From: Sequoia sempervirens
Lineage: Eukaryota; Streptophyta; Pinopsida; Cupressales; Cupressaceae
Length of the DNA stretch: 64,000 nt
Direction: 5' to 3'
Assembly (NCBI GenBank): GCA_007258455.2
Contig: VDFB02139124.1
Coordinates: forward strand, 186,001 to 250,000
Both the position numbers and the translations under genes were made by a program. Positions 1 through 12,263 of the stretch are shown one piece after another. The notes under the pieces are model-generated. The model ran no database searches. It saw nothing but the letters and a program-made list of their open reading frames with translations, and was not told the DNA's origin. The stretch's first letter is position 1. Each line of letters starts with the position of its first letter.

Positions 1-18
1 TGTGATCACATAACATAA

Positions 19-822
19 GGGTATGTGTCAGATCTTGATGGGGCAAAAAGTGGCAATATGATGGGTGTGTGGCTAATGACTTTTTTTTTATGCAAAAATG
101 ATGAAACAAAAAGGGTTTTTAAAAGAGATTCTCAACTTTCCACCAATATAAATTATGCATTACTTTGAATTTAATAAGTAATTATTATTCATTTTCTATT
201 CAAATTATGACTAAAGTCCTAATTGATAGGCTGATTGAAAAGCATCTATAGCTTTCAAATGGTATCACATTTTTTGAATCCAAAACATGCGTCACATTCT
301 ATACTTCACATACTATAGGATTAAAAAAAGAAAAAATGAATTTCATCAAGTTGTGACCAAGTTAATGTGGTTAGACACACAAGTTTTTTATATTTTTTAA
401 AAGTTGTAATAAAAAAATCATAATTAATTATTTATACTTGGAAAAAAATTACAAAAAATGTGCATCACATCAGGACATGAGTCCTCTACTTATATCTAAA
501 ATAATATTATAAAAAATATTATATTCATTTTATTGTGGTTAGGTGGTCTGACAGACACCTACTTCTTATTTTTCCCTTTGAAATTTAAGTACTACTGCAT
601 TGAAATTTCAAATTTTCACCAAATAGATTTTTTTTTTAATTTTAAACAAACCTAGTAGTTTTGACACTATATTAAATTTTGCTACAGATTCTATTCTTAA
701 ATATTTTTGAAATAATATAGATATCTTATTCAAAATTTTATGTCAAGTTGCTTAACTCTAATTTTTCTAAATGTTTTACCACTTAAGGGCCTATTTTTTC
801 CATCATGATCCTGCACATACCC
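19..822. mobile_element. Short TIR DNA element, copy A
   Basis: An 804 bp non-coding element. It begins GGGTATGTG and ends CACATACCC. The terminal inverted repeat runs about 23 bp with a few mismatches. It is flanked by the direct repeat ATAA (15-18 and 823-826), read as a 4 bp target duplication. A near copy of the terminal motif lies just inside the left end (about 60-78), like the subterminal repeats that transposases bind. Three more copies lie at 19909-20695, 21229-21542 and 48924-61861, each with its own exact 4 bp duplication. There is no reading frame for a transposase, so it would be non-autonomous. A 4 bp duplication of variable sequence does not match the common plant superfamilies: hAT 8 bp, Mutator 9-11, CACTA 3, PIF/Harbinger 3, Mariner 2. 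The superfamily is left open. Confidence 0.82.
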
Positions 823-826
823 ATAA

Positions 827-1264
827 ATCATTTTTCCATCCCCTTGTCATGTAATATTTGTTGAATTTGTAATTATCACTATTACCCGACCTCTCTCATC
901 ACGTACCTTAGCTCATTCTTCTCTTTCACTAAGTGGGGGAAATAATTTGATAGCCTTGTCCTAGTAATACATATGTCATTGTCCTTTAGGTTCATTGTCT
1001 CCCTTTCACTTACATAGAGTAAGATTGGGAGGTGGATGACCTGCTTTAGGTTGATTCACCCGTGCCTTAATAGTATTGCTTTTCTTTTATTTTTCATCTT
1101 TCTTTTGTGTGATTGCATGTGTGTAATGTGATCCCTCGTGATGTTCCATTTGATGTCTCTCTCTTTTTGACATTCCTATATTTGTCCCTTCATTCTTCTC
1201 TATGTTGTGCAAATTTTCATTCTTTCACTTCTTTTATATCTCTCTTTTTCATCTCTCTTAAATT
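827..1264. other. AT-rich stretch, no gene seen
   Basis: No supported reading frame. One motif stands out: CACTAAGTGGGGGA at 927-940. It resembles the polypurine-tract-like motif in front of the family X LTRs at 2607 and 27138, so this may be decayed sequence of the same kind. Confidence 0.4.
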
Positions 1265-1560
1265 GTTTTCCTTTTGGGGATGATGCAACACATTGAGATA
1301 TTTAGGTCACTTTCATGTTGACTCAAAATATTTTTCATCTTCTTTTCCTTTCATTTTCATTTTTGTCTTTTGTTTTCCTTTTGGAGATGATGAAAGGCAT
1401 CGAGACATTCATGTCTCTTCCATGTTGACCTGAAAGGATTTTTCTTTATCTTTGTTATGTTTGTATCATTATTCTAGTCCTATGTGTACTTGGAGGATGA
1501 TGACAGTTCCAAGCTCTCTAAAAACATTATAGAAAGAACATATTGACCCCAAATCCATAG
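1265..1560 (+). repeat. Degenerate tandem repeat, about 107 bp period
   Basis: Three decayed units share a core like CTTTTGGRGATGATG, followed by a CATGTTGACC-like stretch. They lie at about 1265, 1372 and 1480. The first two are offset by 107 bp. The third is weaker. The repeat lies upstream of family X sequence and may belong to a 3' internal region of that element. There is no coding potential. Confidence 0.5.
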
Positions 1561-2159
1561 ATCCCTTATGTGTTTGGTGTTTTAATTTTTGGTGGAAACC
1601 CCTCTTTGTCCTTTTGCATGTTGTAGCATTAGTTGAAAACATATGACTTGGAATAGGGATTTCCAAGTTACCTCGTGTATCCTGTTTACATTTACCATTT
1701 TATAATATAAAGTAATTGCTCACAACATGGTGTTCAACAATTTCTTTAAAGTTGGGGCATACATTGGAATTATTCTTTTTCATTTTTCCTTTTCATGGTT
1801 CATGGTGCAGTTATTTTGTTTCGTTCGATGTTTGTCTCACTTTGTGGTGAAATTGGGTGTGATTTCCTTTATGAGCGTGATCTCTCTTAGAATATTAGAT
1901 TCCTCTTAGTAGTTTGATGTGATGCACTACATTCCCTAATTTTTGAATCTTCTATTCTTTGATTGGTTCTTTCTTAGAAACATTTTGCACAATATCCCCT
2001 AAGTTAAAGACCTTGCATGAACTAAACAAGACCCCCTTTAACATTTTTCCTTATAGCATGTTGCATTAAAATTATGGCCACCTTGCATAACACAACTTGC
2101 ATTTATGTGGAGCCATCACATTTGTTCATGAGTTCTAATCATACAAGGTTTTTCTTGTC
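1561..2159. other. AT-rich stretch, no gene seen
   Basis: Only short chance reading frames are present, without recognisable motifs. The stretch probably continues retroelement-derived sequence towards the family X remnant that becomes recognisable after 2160. Confidence 0.35.
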
Positions 2160-2625
2160 TCATGGAGCTCAAATGTCATTTTATGAGGTGCCTTATTAAA
2201 GTTATCAGGAGATATAACTTTGGTACATATGGTTGAGAAAGAAGCAAAATGATGGAATGACCTTCCCCATAGCCACCATCATATTGTGGATCTCGCACTC
2301 AACAGACGATGAAGAGCTTCGTTACCCCAATGTGAGTGTGCATTTTTTAACAAACAACCTAGATCTAATCCATAACATTTTGGACAAATGGTCAAAGCTT
2401 GATCCGCCTTTTCCTTTTCTTGTTTCATTTTCTTTACAGGTTTGACATTGTATGATTATGCTTTGATGATGCTCTTATATCATTCTCATATGTGTTCCTT
2501 TGTGCACATGTTGGTTTGTCACCAGATCTCAATTTTTAGGGGTTGATCACCCCTCTTGAAGCATGTTGCTCTACTTTAGTGTTAGTTTGAAGCAGGTTCA
2601 TCCTCTCACTAAAGTGGGGGCTAGA
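2160..2625 (+). mobile_element. Family X LTR retroelement, 3' internal remnant with polypurine-like tract
   Basis: This matches 26620-27156 in order and wording: a TTAAAGTTATYAG block, a CCATAGCCACC block, then AACCTAGATCTAATCCA, then a common approach to the tract. It ends in CACTAAAGTGGGGGCT (2607-2622), repeated exactly at 27138-27153. A TG dinucleotide follows within four bases, as expected for a polypurine tract directly before a 3' LTR. No protein domain survives, so the superfamily cannot be named. Confidence 0.55.
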
Positions 2626-4260
2626 TGCTGTGTCAAAAATTCTTGTCAATGATAATTTCAAATGGCTTGAGCTCTCTCTTGTTGAATTAAAGCCTAAAGT
2701 GGCCTTGATATTGTGTTGTAATGTGTTTTAATTCATTCACATTAATTCTTGGGCCCTTTCAAAGTAAATAAAATGCATTTATCAATGTCTTGTAAAGGTG
2801 TTGTGAAGTGTTGTAACCCAATTTCACCCTTTTCTAGGACATTTTCAATTAAACAAGGCTAGTACACCTCTTTTATTTTCTTTAATTTAGGCCTAGAAAA
2901 GGTATTATAAAGTGTTGTAAGCCATTTTCACACTTTTCTAGGGATTTATTAAGTATTTGAACCTATTTTTAACCAAACTATGCTTAATTAAGGCCTTTTC
3001 TAGTGCGTTGTAAAGTGTTGTAACACGATTTCACACTATCCTAAGGTTTTTTTTATTTAATAATTAAGCTTTAATATACTTTATTTGTGCAAAATTGTAT
3101 CCACAAGCCTTATTTATGTGTATCTTTGAGATAAATCCTAAAAAAACCATTTAAGGCACCTAAATCTTGAAAACCACCTTTAAAAAGATAAGGTGGGACA
3201 CATTCTCCATCCTTGGAAAATGAGTTCCCTTAGGTGGGACTCATTCACCACTTGTGGTGAATGAGTCCCTTTTGACTCAAATTTCAAAATTAATTCAAAT
3301 ATTTAGTTGGCTTTGTTCTTCTAGATCTAATGTCGACTTGTATTGTAAATTCAAGATTTCTTGAATAATTGATTATAAATACAAGGTTAATCCACTCATT
3401 TTCAAATAATATTTTTTCAGAGAGCATTCATCATAGCAATTTTGAGATCAAGAGAAAATTATCAAGCATTTTCAGCATTTTCAAGCATCATTCATCATGT
3501 CAAAGGTTTTATGCATCATGTTTGTTGTGGAGATAACAATTGTGGTGTAGGTTCTCGTGATTCAAGCTAACATTGCATTCAATATCAACATACTTTAAGC
3601 AAGATTCAAGGTCTACAGCTATTGCAACCCTCTCAAGTGTAATTATAGAATTCTACTCCAAGGGTTTGGTGAGTTGCAGCATCGTCTATTGTTCAGTCGT
3701 CATTATTTTTCTCTATTTGATTTCATTCAAGGTTTAATTACCAATGAGGGGCTTGAAAAAGGCAAGCCCCTATCTACTAACCCGCCAATATTTCTCCCTC
3801 TCCTTTGTATGTGATTTGTAGATTTAGTTGACATATTTCTCAAAGAGAATGGTTAGATAAAGTTGTCCTAAGGATTCAAGTTGTCAAAGTTTCAATCAAG
3901 CCTTGGAGAATCTTGGAGAAGATCTATAGGCTAGAATTTGTAGTTTTAGAGTTGGATCTCAATAAGGAACAATAGAGTAGACCAGGAGTCATAGATTCCA
4001 ATTTTTAATTCTCACAAAATTAGAAGTGGAATAATTTTCCACTACTAGTGAATGAGACCCATTGTCCCTTTTTAGCACATATTTTTGTAGATCTAAGTAC
4101 CATTTTGGCCAAAATAGATTCTAGAATAGTCACCTAGAATAGTGAATGAGTCTCACCAAGCCTAAAATTCAAGAATTTTAGGATTCCAGAGCTCCATTCT
4201 AGCTTCTAGGTACACACTTCCAATTTTCCAATTTGTTGTTTTAGTTTACTTGAATTTTTA
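2626..4260 (+). repeat. Family X LTR, copy 1 (decayed)
   Basis: This begins at the TG after the polypurine-like tract. It shares a series of blocks with 27157-28058 plus 43972-44500, and with 45000-46450. The blocks are GTTGTAAAGTGTTGTAA-type repeats, a GTGAATGAGTCCC block that occurs several times, a segment rich in CAAGCATTC, and an ATTACCAA..GGGG block near 3740. The 3' edge is uncertain because the copies diverge after about 4260. It may be a solo LTR or the 3' LTR of a truncated element. Confidence 0.5.
2795..3050 (+). repeat. Three degenerate units inside the family X LTR
   Basis: A unit of about 100 bp with the core AAGTGTTGTAA..CATTTTCACacTTTTCTAGG appears near 2800, 2895 and 3005. 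At least two comparable units occur in copy 2 (about 27300 and 27405), so the duplication predates the separation of these copies. Confidence 0.5.
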
Positions 4261-5765
4261 GATCATTCATTGAAGAATTGCATCAACTTAGGGTTTTCTT
4301 TTACGTCTTGCACTTCATCCTTCAATGCATTGTATTTCCAAATCTAAACTTGGTGGTGAACCCCTTAATAGATCCTAATCAACCTCCTAGGATTCATCAC
4401 TTAGCTAGATATCTTGTCTCCTTTCCACTCTTGGGGTAAAGATATCAAGGGAAGTCCTTAAATGTTTAGCGGGAAAAATTGCTTTCCCTAGGTCCTAAAC
4501 CCTAGAAAGAGAGACAATGTTAACATAAACAATAACTAAAATCCACAAATAAAAATTGCAACATCTTCCACTCTAAGACTACCATGAGCAACTACCTTGT
4601 CATCTCCTTCAACAACAAAAAATACTCTACTGATTCCATCCACAAAAACCATAAACAAGTGAGTAGGTAATGAAAAACATAAGGGAAAACAAGAGTCAAG
4701 AAAGGTGAAGTATGTAGAAACCACCTAAACCCTTCCAACACAAAGAGATGGAAAATCATTTGTTGCAAAATATCCTTTAAAAAAAAAGTGCATAACCTTG
4801 AAACTATGCCTTGACCAACCTAAAAATATTTTAGACATTAAAATAAAGAAATAAAAGTCAAGCACAAAGAAAATTTCCACCCCACCATTCATCCATGATA
4901 TTATGGGGTAGAATTGCAACAACCCTAAGAGCCCAACACCTATTGGAGACAAAATGGGGACAATCATCATCCTCATGCACCATAAACAATAGAGACACAC
5001 TAAAAAAATGTAGAGATGACCAAGAAAAACAATCCCATCACATAGTAGGAAAGAGGCCTATGACCTTAAAGAGAACTCATAAAGGCCACCAAATTCACAA
5101 CCAACAAAATATAGATTCAAATACAAAACAAGGATGCAATTTTATTTTTTGCCTCTATATGCACTAAAATTCAATGATCCAAGCCACATGTAGTTAATAG
5201 GAATAACTAAATAATCCCCATCTGCATCATTAGTATCTTCATCATCATCTCCCTCAACTTCTTCAAAAATAAAATATGTGCCTCTACTCCATTTATTGAC
5301 ATCTCATCCTATTAAGAATTAAGAGTTGTTTGTAATCATTTCCCTGGTTAAATAATATGGTAACATTATATTAGGTTACACTAATATAGGTTTGAAACTT
5401 AATTAAATCATAAATTATCAAATCGTTCCCTCTATGGTTTTATTATGTTGAGATTTTATTATATACTTTTCTAATTGATAGTGTGACTAATTATCTTGCA
5501 ATTTTACCAAGTTAAATATATAAATAAAATATACAATTTAATTACATCAAATTGCAAGTGGTTAGAATTGGGTTCATCTATAGGTGATTGTCTTGCTTAA
5601 TCTTTATTAAAAAAATCAATTTTAATATATGAAATGGACTTTAAAATTATGAGACTAATTTCCACTAGACTTTCATTGAAAATATGGAACTCAAATTTTG
5701 TATTACTTCTACAAAGGTTCCATATTATAAATCACTTAAGAATATATTATTCTTCAATCAATTTT
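4261..5765. other. AT-rich stretch, no gene identified
   Basis: Reading frames of up to about 90 codons exist on both strands around 4536-5167. They overlap one another antisense, are rich in hydrophobic residues by composition, and show no motif I recognise. The rest is AT-rich with no structural signal. Confidence 0.35.
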
Positions 5766-5866
5766 GTAACACAATAGTTTGCCCTTAGTTTTAAATTATT
5801 TTTCTTGTGCTCTAATTCCAATTGTTGGAACACAATAGTCTTCCCTTAGTTTTAAATTATTTTTCA
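5766..5866 (+). repeat. 61 bp tandem duplication at a copia LTR start
   Basis: About 38 bases beginning AACACAATAG and including CCCTTAGTTTTAAATTATT occur at about 5768 and again at about 5829, an offset of 61 bp. The second copy sits at the TGTTGGAACACA end of the LTR fragment annotated next. Confidence 0.7.
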
Positions 5867-6540
5867 AACTCACCCATGAAATCCTATTCATTGCTATCAT
5901 GGAGTTATTCATTCAAATTCTCAAGAGGAGAATTGGAGAAATCATGCAAATTCACAAGAGGAGCATTGGAGAATATAGAAAAGAGAGTCCAAATTGCAAC
6001 AAATAGAGAATGCATTTGTGAGGTCCTCGACTATAATTCAAAACATCCTCTAGGTTTTTACATTCATGGTAAAGAAGAGAAGAGTATCAAGATAGAACAA
6101 TGATTGTTCTATGTGTAGAGGAGAGTGTAGAGAAAGGGTGTGTTGCTAAGATTTCATCTTTAGTAGCAGTAGTGTAAGTTGTAGGGTTTACAACAATTCA
6201 TTGAATGTAATTGTGCATTTTTAGGTTGAGTAGAACCAACTTGTATGCATATATGAACTTTTATTTTTCTATTGAGGTTGTAGCCTCATTCAACTGAGTT
6301 GTAGCTTAGACTAGGTGATTGTAGTCTCCTTAGAGTTGTATCTCCTAAAATAGGGTGTTGTAGCATCCTTGAAGTTGTAGATTCTAAAGTAGGGATTTCT
6401 TGCTTCCTTGAAGCTATAGCTCCTAAATGAGGGTGTTATAGCATCCTTAGTTTGTAGCCTAAACATTGTAACACAATCTTATTTATGTCATTGGATTTAA
6501 GCAATATCCTCAAGCATATTTTTTCACCATGGTTTTTCCC
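5823..6540 (+). repeat. Copia-type LTR fragment, copy 1
   Basis: It starts with TGTTGGAACACAAT, the inverted complement of the LTR end at 25586-25598 (ATTGTGTTCCAA). From 6011 it follows 24880-25380 closely: GAATGCATTTGTG, CCTCTAGGT, AGATAGAACAATGAT, then a run of GTTGTAGC-type short repeats (about 6265-6480), then ACCATGGTTTTTCCCATC. It stops without a primer site, so it is a truncated LTR. The copia assignment rests on the end sequence and on the primer-site arrangement of the other copy. Confidence 0.55.
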
Positions 6541-6786
6541 ATCTTGGGTTTAGGGCTCAAAAATATCAATTCCTCCTAATCCACTATATCACATAAATTA
6601 AATCTGTCATATATGAAAAATGGATTTACTATTGTCTAGATTAGTAGATTTACTAGATTTACTATCACTTAGTAGTGATTCACACAAGGCTTAACTATTT
6701 CATGGCTACAACTAGTATATAATTTACTAGGTTTAGATTTAATATGTATCTACTATTGTGAAATAGTGTAACTCCCGCCGTGCAAG

Positions 6787-6933
6787 CCCCAAAGAACAAT
6801 CAAATAAAGAACACAAATATTTTTTTTTAAAGAAAAAAAAAATCAATATACCAAATATTAAATGATCATATGCATACACATATACTTCATTTCCTTATAA
6901 TACAAATAACATAATCGACTATGTTCTTTGGGG
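6787..6933 (-). other. Stem-loop at LTR 3' end, element 1 3' LTR
   Basis: A perfect 12 bp inverted repeat: CCCCAAAGAACA (6787-6798) and TGTTCTTTGGGG (6922-6933), with about 120 bases between. In element orientation it lies just before the 3' end of the LTR. Equivalent stems with compensatory changes occur in elements 2 and 3. Confidence 0.65.
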
Positions 6934-7650
6934 CACACGAGGTCACATCGAAATAGACATTACTAAACATCAACTCATAAAATATCAAAAGAAACTAATA
7001 ATGACAACATTAGATATATATATATATATACATAGATTCCATCACAAGATAAAACTATGAAAAATCATATAGTCAAATAAAGTTACAAAGTTGATAACTA
7101 CATTACAACATCTTTCAAATTTTACATCATATCAATATAGTTTACATCACGATTCCCAATCATGTGGGATGAATACAAGATACAAGATTATCAAAATGCA
7201 TAGAGATCTACTGGTACAAATCTTCGAAAAGATGAGACTGAGCCAATGAATGCTGATGGGGAACCCAACGATGTGCGGAGCATGTTCCACCCGACCACCC
7301 CCGTGCTAAGAGGTGATAGAGAAGTAACTCCGACCAAGACTGTCAACTGAAGTACAAACATAAGAGAAGTACCAACATAGATCCATAACACAATACCCCA
7401 AATTACAATGAACAAACAATAACATCATATCACAGTACCATAAAAATACAAGATCGTAAATCAAATATAAATGAGATAATACAAGACCACAAAGTATACT
7501 AAAGATGTATTAAAAAAATAATCATAAATCAATTTAAATCAATTCAAACAACAATCTACACCAATTCCCATAACCTACTTCCAGAGGAACTCAATAAAGT
7601 AAACACATGGGCAACTAGGGGAGAGTTTCATCACATAGTCCTACATGGGC

Positions 7651-7979
7651 TGTCCAGTGCTCTTCCTCCCAACTGGAGGTGTTGGTCCCATCTATGGTTG
7701 TCCTGTGCCCTTCCTCCCAACTGGAGGCGCCGGTCCATAGGGTGACTCATGCGGAGCCATAAACCTCTCGTGAAGATGAGGTCACGACCTTGCCAACCAT
7801 GGCCTTCTCAGCCTTCCATTAGTCTGTGGGAGCACTAATGAAGATGAGGCATCCATTTTTAAAATCTTATAATGATATTACTACCCAACCCTCCTAATTT
7901 AATTATTAGGTTTTCACTTGATTATTAACTCACTCGTGGGTTATCATGTGCCCTTCCCCTTAAGCGGGGCACCGACCCC
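7651..7979 (-). repeat. Triple hairpin block, element 1 3' LTR
   Basis: Three copies of a GC-rich motif of about 38 bp lie at 7651-7689, 7700-7736 and 7941-7979. Each has a short stem followed by GAAG and a GGRCCGRCGCC-like flank in element orientation. The stems are CCTCC/GGAGG in two units and CCCC/GGGG in the third. Confidence 0.7.
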
Positions 7980-8606
7980 GACAAGGAGCCACTCTCCCTA
8001 GAGACCCAACCAAAACCAAAAAGAAACAGGGGTTGTACCATTCCAATCATAAACATCGAAATACAACAATAAAAAAATACACAAGGCATAACCCATCTCA
8101 CAAATTAAATAAAATCTCATAACTCGGTACACCCCATTCGTAATACTTAACTTAACATAAACTCAAGATGAAGAGATATAAATTCAAGAAAATCACAATC
8201 CTCTGGAAGACTACAGTGTTAACACAAAAAGGTTCCCACATCAATGAACTCACAATGTCCCAAACCCAACAAGCCTACAAGACTTGACTTCATAAGAATA
8301 AAAATAAAAACATAACTTATTTAATTCCATAATAAATTCCATTCCCAAAATATTCACACTAAAACAAGAATTAAATAATCAATGCTGTCATATATTCAAA
8401 AATTGACTTTTTACTAAATTATTCTCTCAAAGTTTGTAATTTAAGAAATCAATAATAATAATAAAAAAAAGATTTCTTTCTATTTTATTATTTCCACTAT
8501 AACCAAATTCTGTTTTATTTAAACCAGAAAAAGAAACATAATGTTTACTAAAAAAATTAAATAATTAATGCAACAGTTAAATCAGTGGATTCTGCATAAA
8601 TGAGTT

Positions 8607-8641
8607 AATAAATATATATACAAATATATATATATACATAC

Positions 8642-8687
<46 letters not shown>

Positions 8688-8694
8688 TTATAAA
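8607..8694. repeat. TA-rich microsatellite
   Basis: Interrupted (AT)n and (ATAC)n tract inside the LTR. The matching site in the other LTR (17490-17802) is several times longer. Confidence 0.85.
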
Positions 8695-8832
8695 AGTAGA
8701 TTCGCATAGTAAATATAAATAGAATTCTCGTTTTACAAAATTAAACATATACAAATTCGAATGGGAAATTTTAACCCACAAAAATGCACGAGATAAACGC
8801 CCAGTTGTGGGCAGTCTACGGACTGTTCACGA

Positions 8833-9174
8833 CAGACTGTCACACGGTATAGGGTAGGCGGGGTGGTGGGTACGGCCGAGGCCGAACCACCACCACCACT
8901 CAGCCACACTTTTATAATACCAAAACAAAATATTAATAATAGTGCCAACGGGAAACTAACGAGGTTCAACGAATTTAATTTTTGGACTGCCATGGACAGT
9001 CCGCAGACTGTCACATGGTACAGGGTAGGCAGGGTGGTGGGTATGGCCGAGGCCGAACCACCACCACCACTCAGCCACACTTTTATAATACCAAAAAAAA
9101 ATATTAATAACAGTACCGACGAGAAACTAACGAGGTTCAACGAACTTAATTTTCATTCAATATTTACATATGTA
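8833..9174 (-). repeat. 171 bp tandem duplication, element 1 3' LTR
   Basis: Two units start at CAGACTGTCACA (8833) and CAGACTGTCACA/T (9004), exactly 171 bp apart. Each contains GGCCGAGGCCGAACCACC and ACTTTTATAATACC. The 5' LTR has a single unit (about 17932-18086), so the duplication arose in this LTR after insertion. An antisense frame across both units has hydrophobic character only and is not called as a gene. Confidence 0.85.
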
Positions 9175-9355
9175 TAAATATATATGTGTATATATATATA
9201 TATCTAATACATATATATATACTGGAATATGAACATTTTGAAATCAAGGAAAAATAAACACTGTACTCTGTACAAAAGAAATGTTTTATAACATATATGC
9301 ATAAACAAGAATATTACAATCCCAGAAATTCATTGAAGGAAATTGTAACTTATAC

Positions 9356-9358
<3 letters not shown>

Positions 9359-9409
<51 letters not shown>

Positions 9410-9431
9410 ATATATATATATATATATATAT
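9359..9431. repeat. (TA)n microsatellite
   Basis: Nearly pure (TA)n, interrupted once by CTA. The matching tract in the other LTR lies near 18284-18346. Confidence 0.9.
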
Positions 9432-10931
9432 TCTTTTGAAACAAAACTATAGTAAAACTGTACATTTGCAGATTTCAATCAAATTTCTTTTTTTTTTAAA
9501 CAACAGTCCAGTACCCAACAGAAATTCCTTTTTAACAAATAACCTTCCCGATCCCCAATTAATTTTTCATTGATTAAACAATAATCCAATATATTTTCTC
9601 CCCACAAACATTTGATTTCCAACCCTAGATGAAAATTTCATACACAGAGAAGCAATTTCTATTTTATTTGATGCTACAGAAAATAAATAATTAAAAATGA
9701 AAAGAACCTGGCATCCTGTGTTTGAAGAAGATCTGTAGAAGCTTTATCCCTCGCTGCCTATTGTTCCTAGCAATAGATCCCAATCCTCCTTCAAACCCAA
9801 CTTTCTTCTTCAATGGTTTCTCCAGAAAATAGAACAAGAATGCAATAGCGGAAAATGGTTGAAAACAAAATTTCTCCAGCATTCGAACAATAGCCCCCTC
9901 CAACAAAGAAAACCCCTCCATAAATCAATACCTGGGAAACCCTTTCAATTACCTCTTCCCGTGAATACCAAAAGTCACATTTCGAGAAATAAAAATGAAA
10001 ATAATTATTAATCCTTTAATTCCTTTTTTTGTTGCCTTTTTTCATGCATTTGCATTTCATTTTCTTTTATCAAGCATTTGATTAAAATTAAATAGATTTA
10101 AATCCACAAAATTGAATTCTTATTTGTTTATTTATTTATCATCTTCACAATACTTTATTAATTAATTACTTGCACATAAAAATAATTAAAAATCAACCAT
10201 TTTCAAGATTCAAAATAAATGTAATATTTTTACCACTACTACTAATATTTATCTATTACTTTATTTATTTATTATTTAGGTTTTTATTTTATTAATTGTT
10301 TAATTATTTAAATCACAACATAAAACCATACACCACATTAGATAAGTCATAAAATCACAATCACATGCAAAGACCAATTTAACAATAAAATGGCTATGCA
10401 TAAACCAAAAAGGTACAAGTCAGTTGACAACTTGGAACGGAGTTACTTCCATGTCACCTTTGTTCAACTTCCTGCCATTGGGTTGGTTCAATGCTCACCC
10501 AGACCTATCAAAATAGGTGGAATCGAGTCTTATTCCTGCAAATCCTGCATCCACCAAGGTGATATACAATATAAATATAATCAATTACAAAGCATTGTGA
10601 GAAGGATTTGCAGTGTAGCAGGGTGCTCGCGAACGAGTGATGCTACCTGTCCCCTCACCAATTCATATCATCATCTATCGCATTATAAATGTAGATTAAT
10701 TTGCATCAATATCATCGATTACTGTTCTCTAGTCTACTGCATTCCAAATAACTCCATCAAAACAATCGTAATAAAAATATCATTATAATATCCATGACAT
10801 CATAAAAGCAATATAATCAGTAACAGTCTAAGCTACCACAACATAATATCAACAGTATCATCAAAACCAAAATGTACCAAATAAAACCATAGAGAATGTC
10901 AAGAAAAAGCAGTAACATGGGGGGTATTACA

Positions 10932-10942
10932 TCCTCCCCCCT
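10932..10942 (-). other. Polypurine tract, element 1
   Basis: On the minus strand this reads AGGGGGGAGGA and directly abuts the TG of the 3' LTR. It is the expected plus-strand DNA synthesis primer. Elements 2 and 3 have the same kind of tract at the same place. Confidence 0.88.
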
Positions 10943-10952
10943 AGAATTCAGC

Positions 10953-11240
10953 TTACTCTTGGAAGCCAGTAAAAAGATAAGGATAAGAATCCTTGATACG
11001 AGAGGCATCCTCCCATGTAGTTGAAGCCTCATCATTCGGGTCTCACTGAACCCGCACCTGATCAATCTCTCTACCTCTGAGGGTAAGTCACCATTGCTGA
11101 AGCGTGGCCACGAGCTCGAGTGCCAGCTGCCCGTCCTTGACCTGAAGAGCATTCCAATCCAGAACATGAGTAACATCAGGAAAATAAGGTCTAAGAACAT
11201 AAACATGAAATACATCATGGATCCGCGACAAACTGGGTGG
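10953..11240 (-). pseudogene. pol: Chromodomain end of the element 1 polyprotein
   Basis: This is the C-terminal tail of the polyprotein, ending at a TAA (10955-10953) just inside the polypurine tract. After the integrase tail the frame continues through two TGA stops (near 11088 and 11047) into a segment with the chromodomain pattern: an EIDQV strand, then TTWED, and a YPYLF end. Chromodomains at the integrase C terminus steer chromoviruses to chromatin. The frame is the same as for integrase, so the breaks are nonsense changes only. A second open frame overlapping 10817-11218 is a shadow. Confidence 0.7.
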
Positions 11241-12260
11241 CAAAGCTAAATGGTAAGCAACAGGTCCAATCCACTCCAACACCTCAAAGGGTCCAATGAA
11301 GCGAGGCGCAAGCTTCAAACCCTTTCCGTAACGAATAGGGCTCTTCCGCGGGTGCACTCGAAGGAACACTCGATCACCAATAGCAAACTGTCGATCAACT
11401 CTCTGAGCGTCAGCATACTTCTTTTGTCTATCCTGGGCAGCTACAAGATGCTCCCGAATGCGAGACACCTATTGCTCCATATCTCTAAGCATTTCGGGCC
11501 CAAGAAACACCCTGTCCTCCAACCGATCCCAACTCAAAGGAGTATGACAAGGACGACCGTACAAAGCCTGAAAAGGAGCCATACCAAGAGAACTATGGTA
11601 CCCATTGTTATATGCAAACTCAACCAAGTACAAATAGTCCTCCCAACATGATTGCTGATCCATGACATACATACGAAGCATATCCTCTAGCACCTGGTTA
11701 ACTCTCTCAGTTTGACCATCAGTCTCAGGATGATAGGCAGAACTGAAATTCAACTTAGTTCCCAAAGACTGCTGCAAAGATGTCCACAATGTAGACGTGA
11801 ATACTGGATCTCTGTCAGAAATGATCCTCCGTGGTATCCCATGCAATCTAACTATATCATTCATGAACACCTTAGCAACATAAGATGCCGTATATGAAGA
11901 TCGAACAGGAGAAAAATGAGCTACCTTAGTCAGTCTGTCAACTATGACCATAATAGAATCTTGCCGCCTAGATGACATAGGCAACCCAATAATGAAATCC
12001 ATGGAAATAACATCCCATTTCCACTCTGGAACAAGGTGAGGCTGTAACAACCCTGCTGGATGATGATGTTCAGCCTTTACTCTCTGACACTCAAGACATC
12101 GAGCCACAGAGTCGGCGATATCCCGCTTCATCCCTGACAAAAAATAAAGCGAATGCAGATCTGCATACATTTTCTTAACTCCGGGATGTGCTGCGTAAGG
12201 TGCTCGATGACCTTCTGTCAAAATTAGGGTACGGAGACCCTCAGAAGGAGGTACATACAA
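11088..12260 (-). pseudogene. pol: Integrase of element 1
   Basis: The integrase joins the retroelement DNA to the host chromosome. From 12260 the fragment shows a zinc-binding HHCC region (HPG near residue 26, then CLEC near 55-58). The catalytic core follows with D88 (MDF), D149 (SDRD) and E185 (TERVN), giving the D,D(35)E spacing of retroviral-type integrases. A TAG at 11469 interrupts the frame, which then continues to 11088 with a GPFEVLE / HDVFHV tail typical of Ty3/gypsy integrase C-terminal regions. All catalytic residues are kept. Frame and order fit a single polyprotein. Confidence 0.93.
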
Positions 12261-12263
12261 TCG

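Larger units (their letters stand above)
6767..10931 (-). repeat. Element 1, 3' LTR
   Basis: A 4165 bp LTR. It matches 15731-19863 along its length apart from indels: a 171 bp tandem duplication here, and a much longer TA-rich array in the other copy. It contains the stem-loop near the plus-strand left edge (6787-6933), the three-hairpin block (7651-7979) and TA microsatellites. Open frames inside it, for example around 9691-9921, have no recognisable domain and are not called as genes. Confidence 0.93.

Noticed and set aside
4536..5167. Overlapping frames of about 90 codons on opposite strands
   Set aside because: They have no recognisable motif, no support from a second copy, and composition explains the hydrophobic look.
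8733..9177. Frames of 135 and 104 codons over the same segment
   Set aside because: They come from the 171 bp tandem duplication read on both strands. No domain is visible, and there is no long frame in the single-unit LTR.
9359..9431. CRISPR-like or satellite array
   Set aside because: It is a simple dinucleotide repeat with no spacers.
10817..11218. A 133-codon frame overlapping the integrase end
   Set aside because: It is a shadow frame. The chromodomain pattern continues in the integrase frame through two stops.
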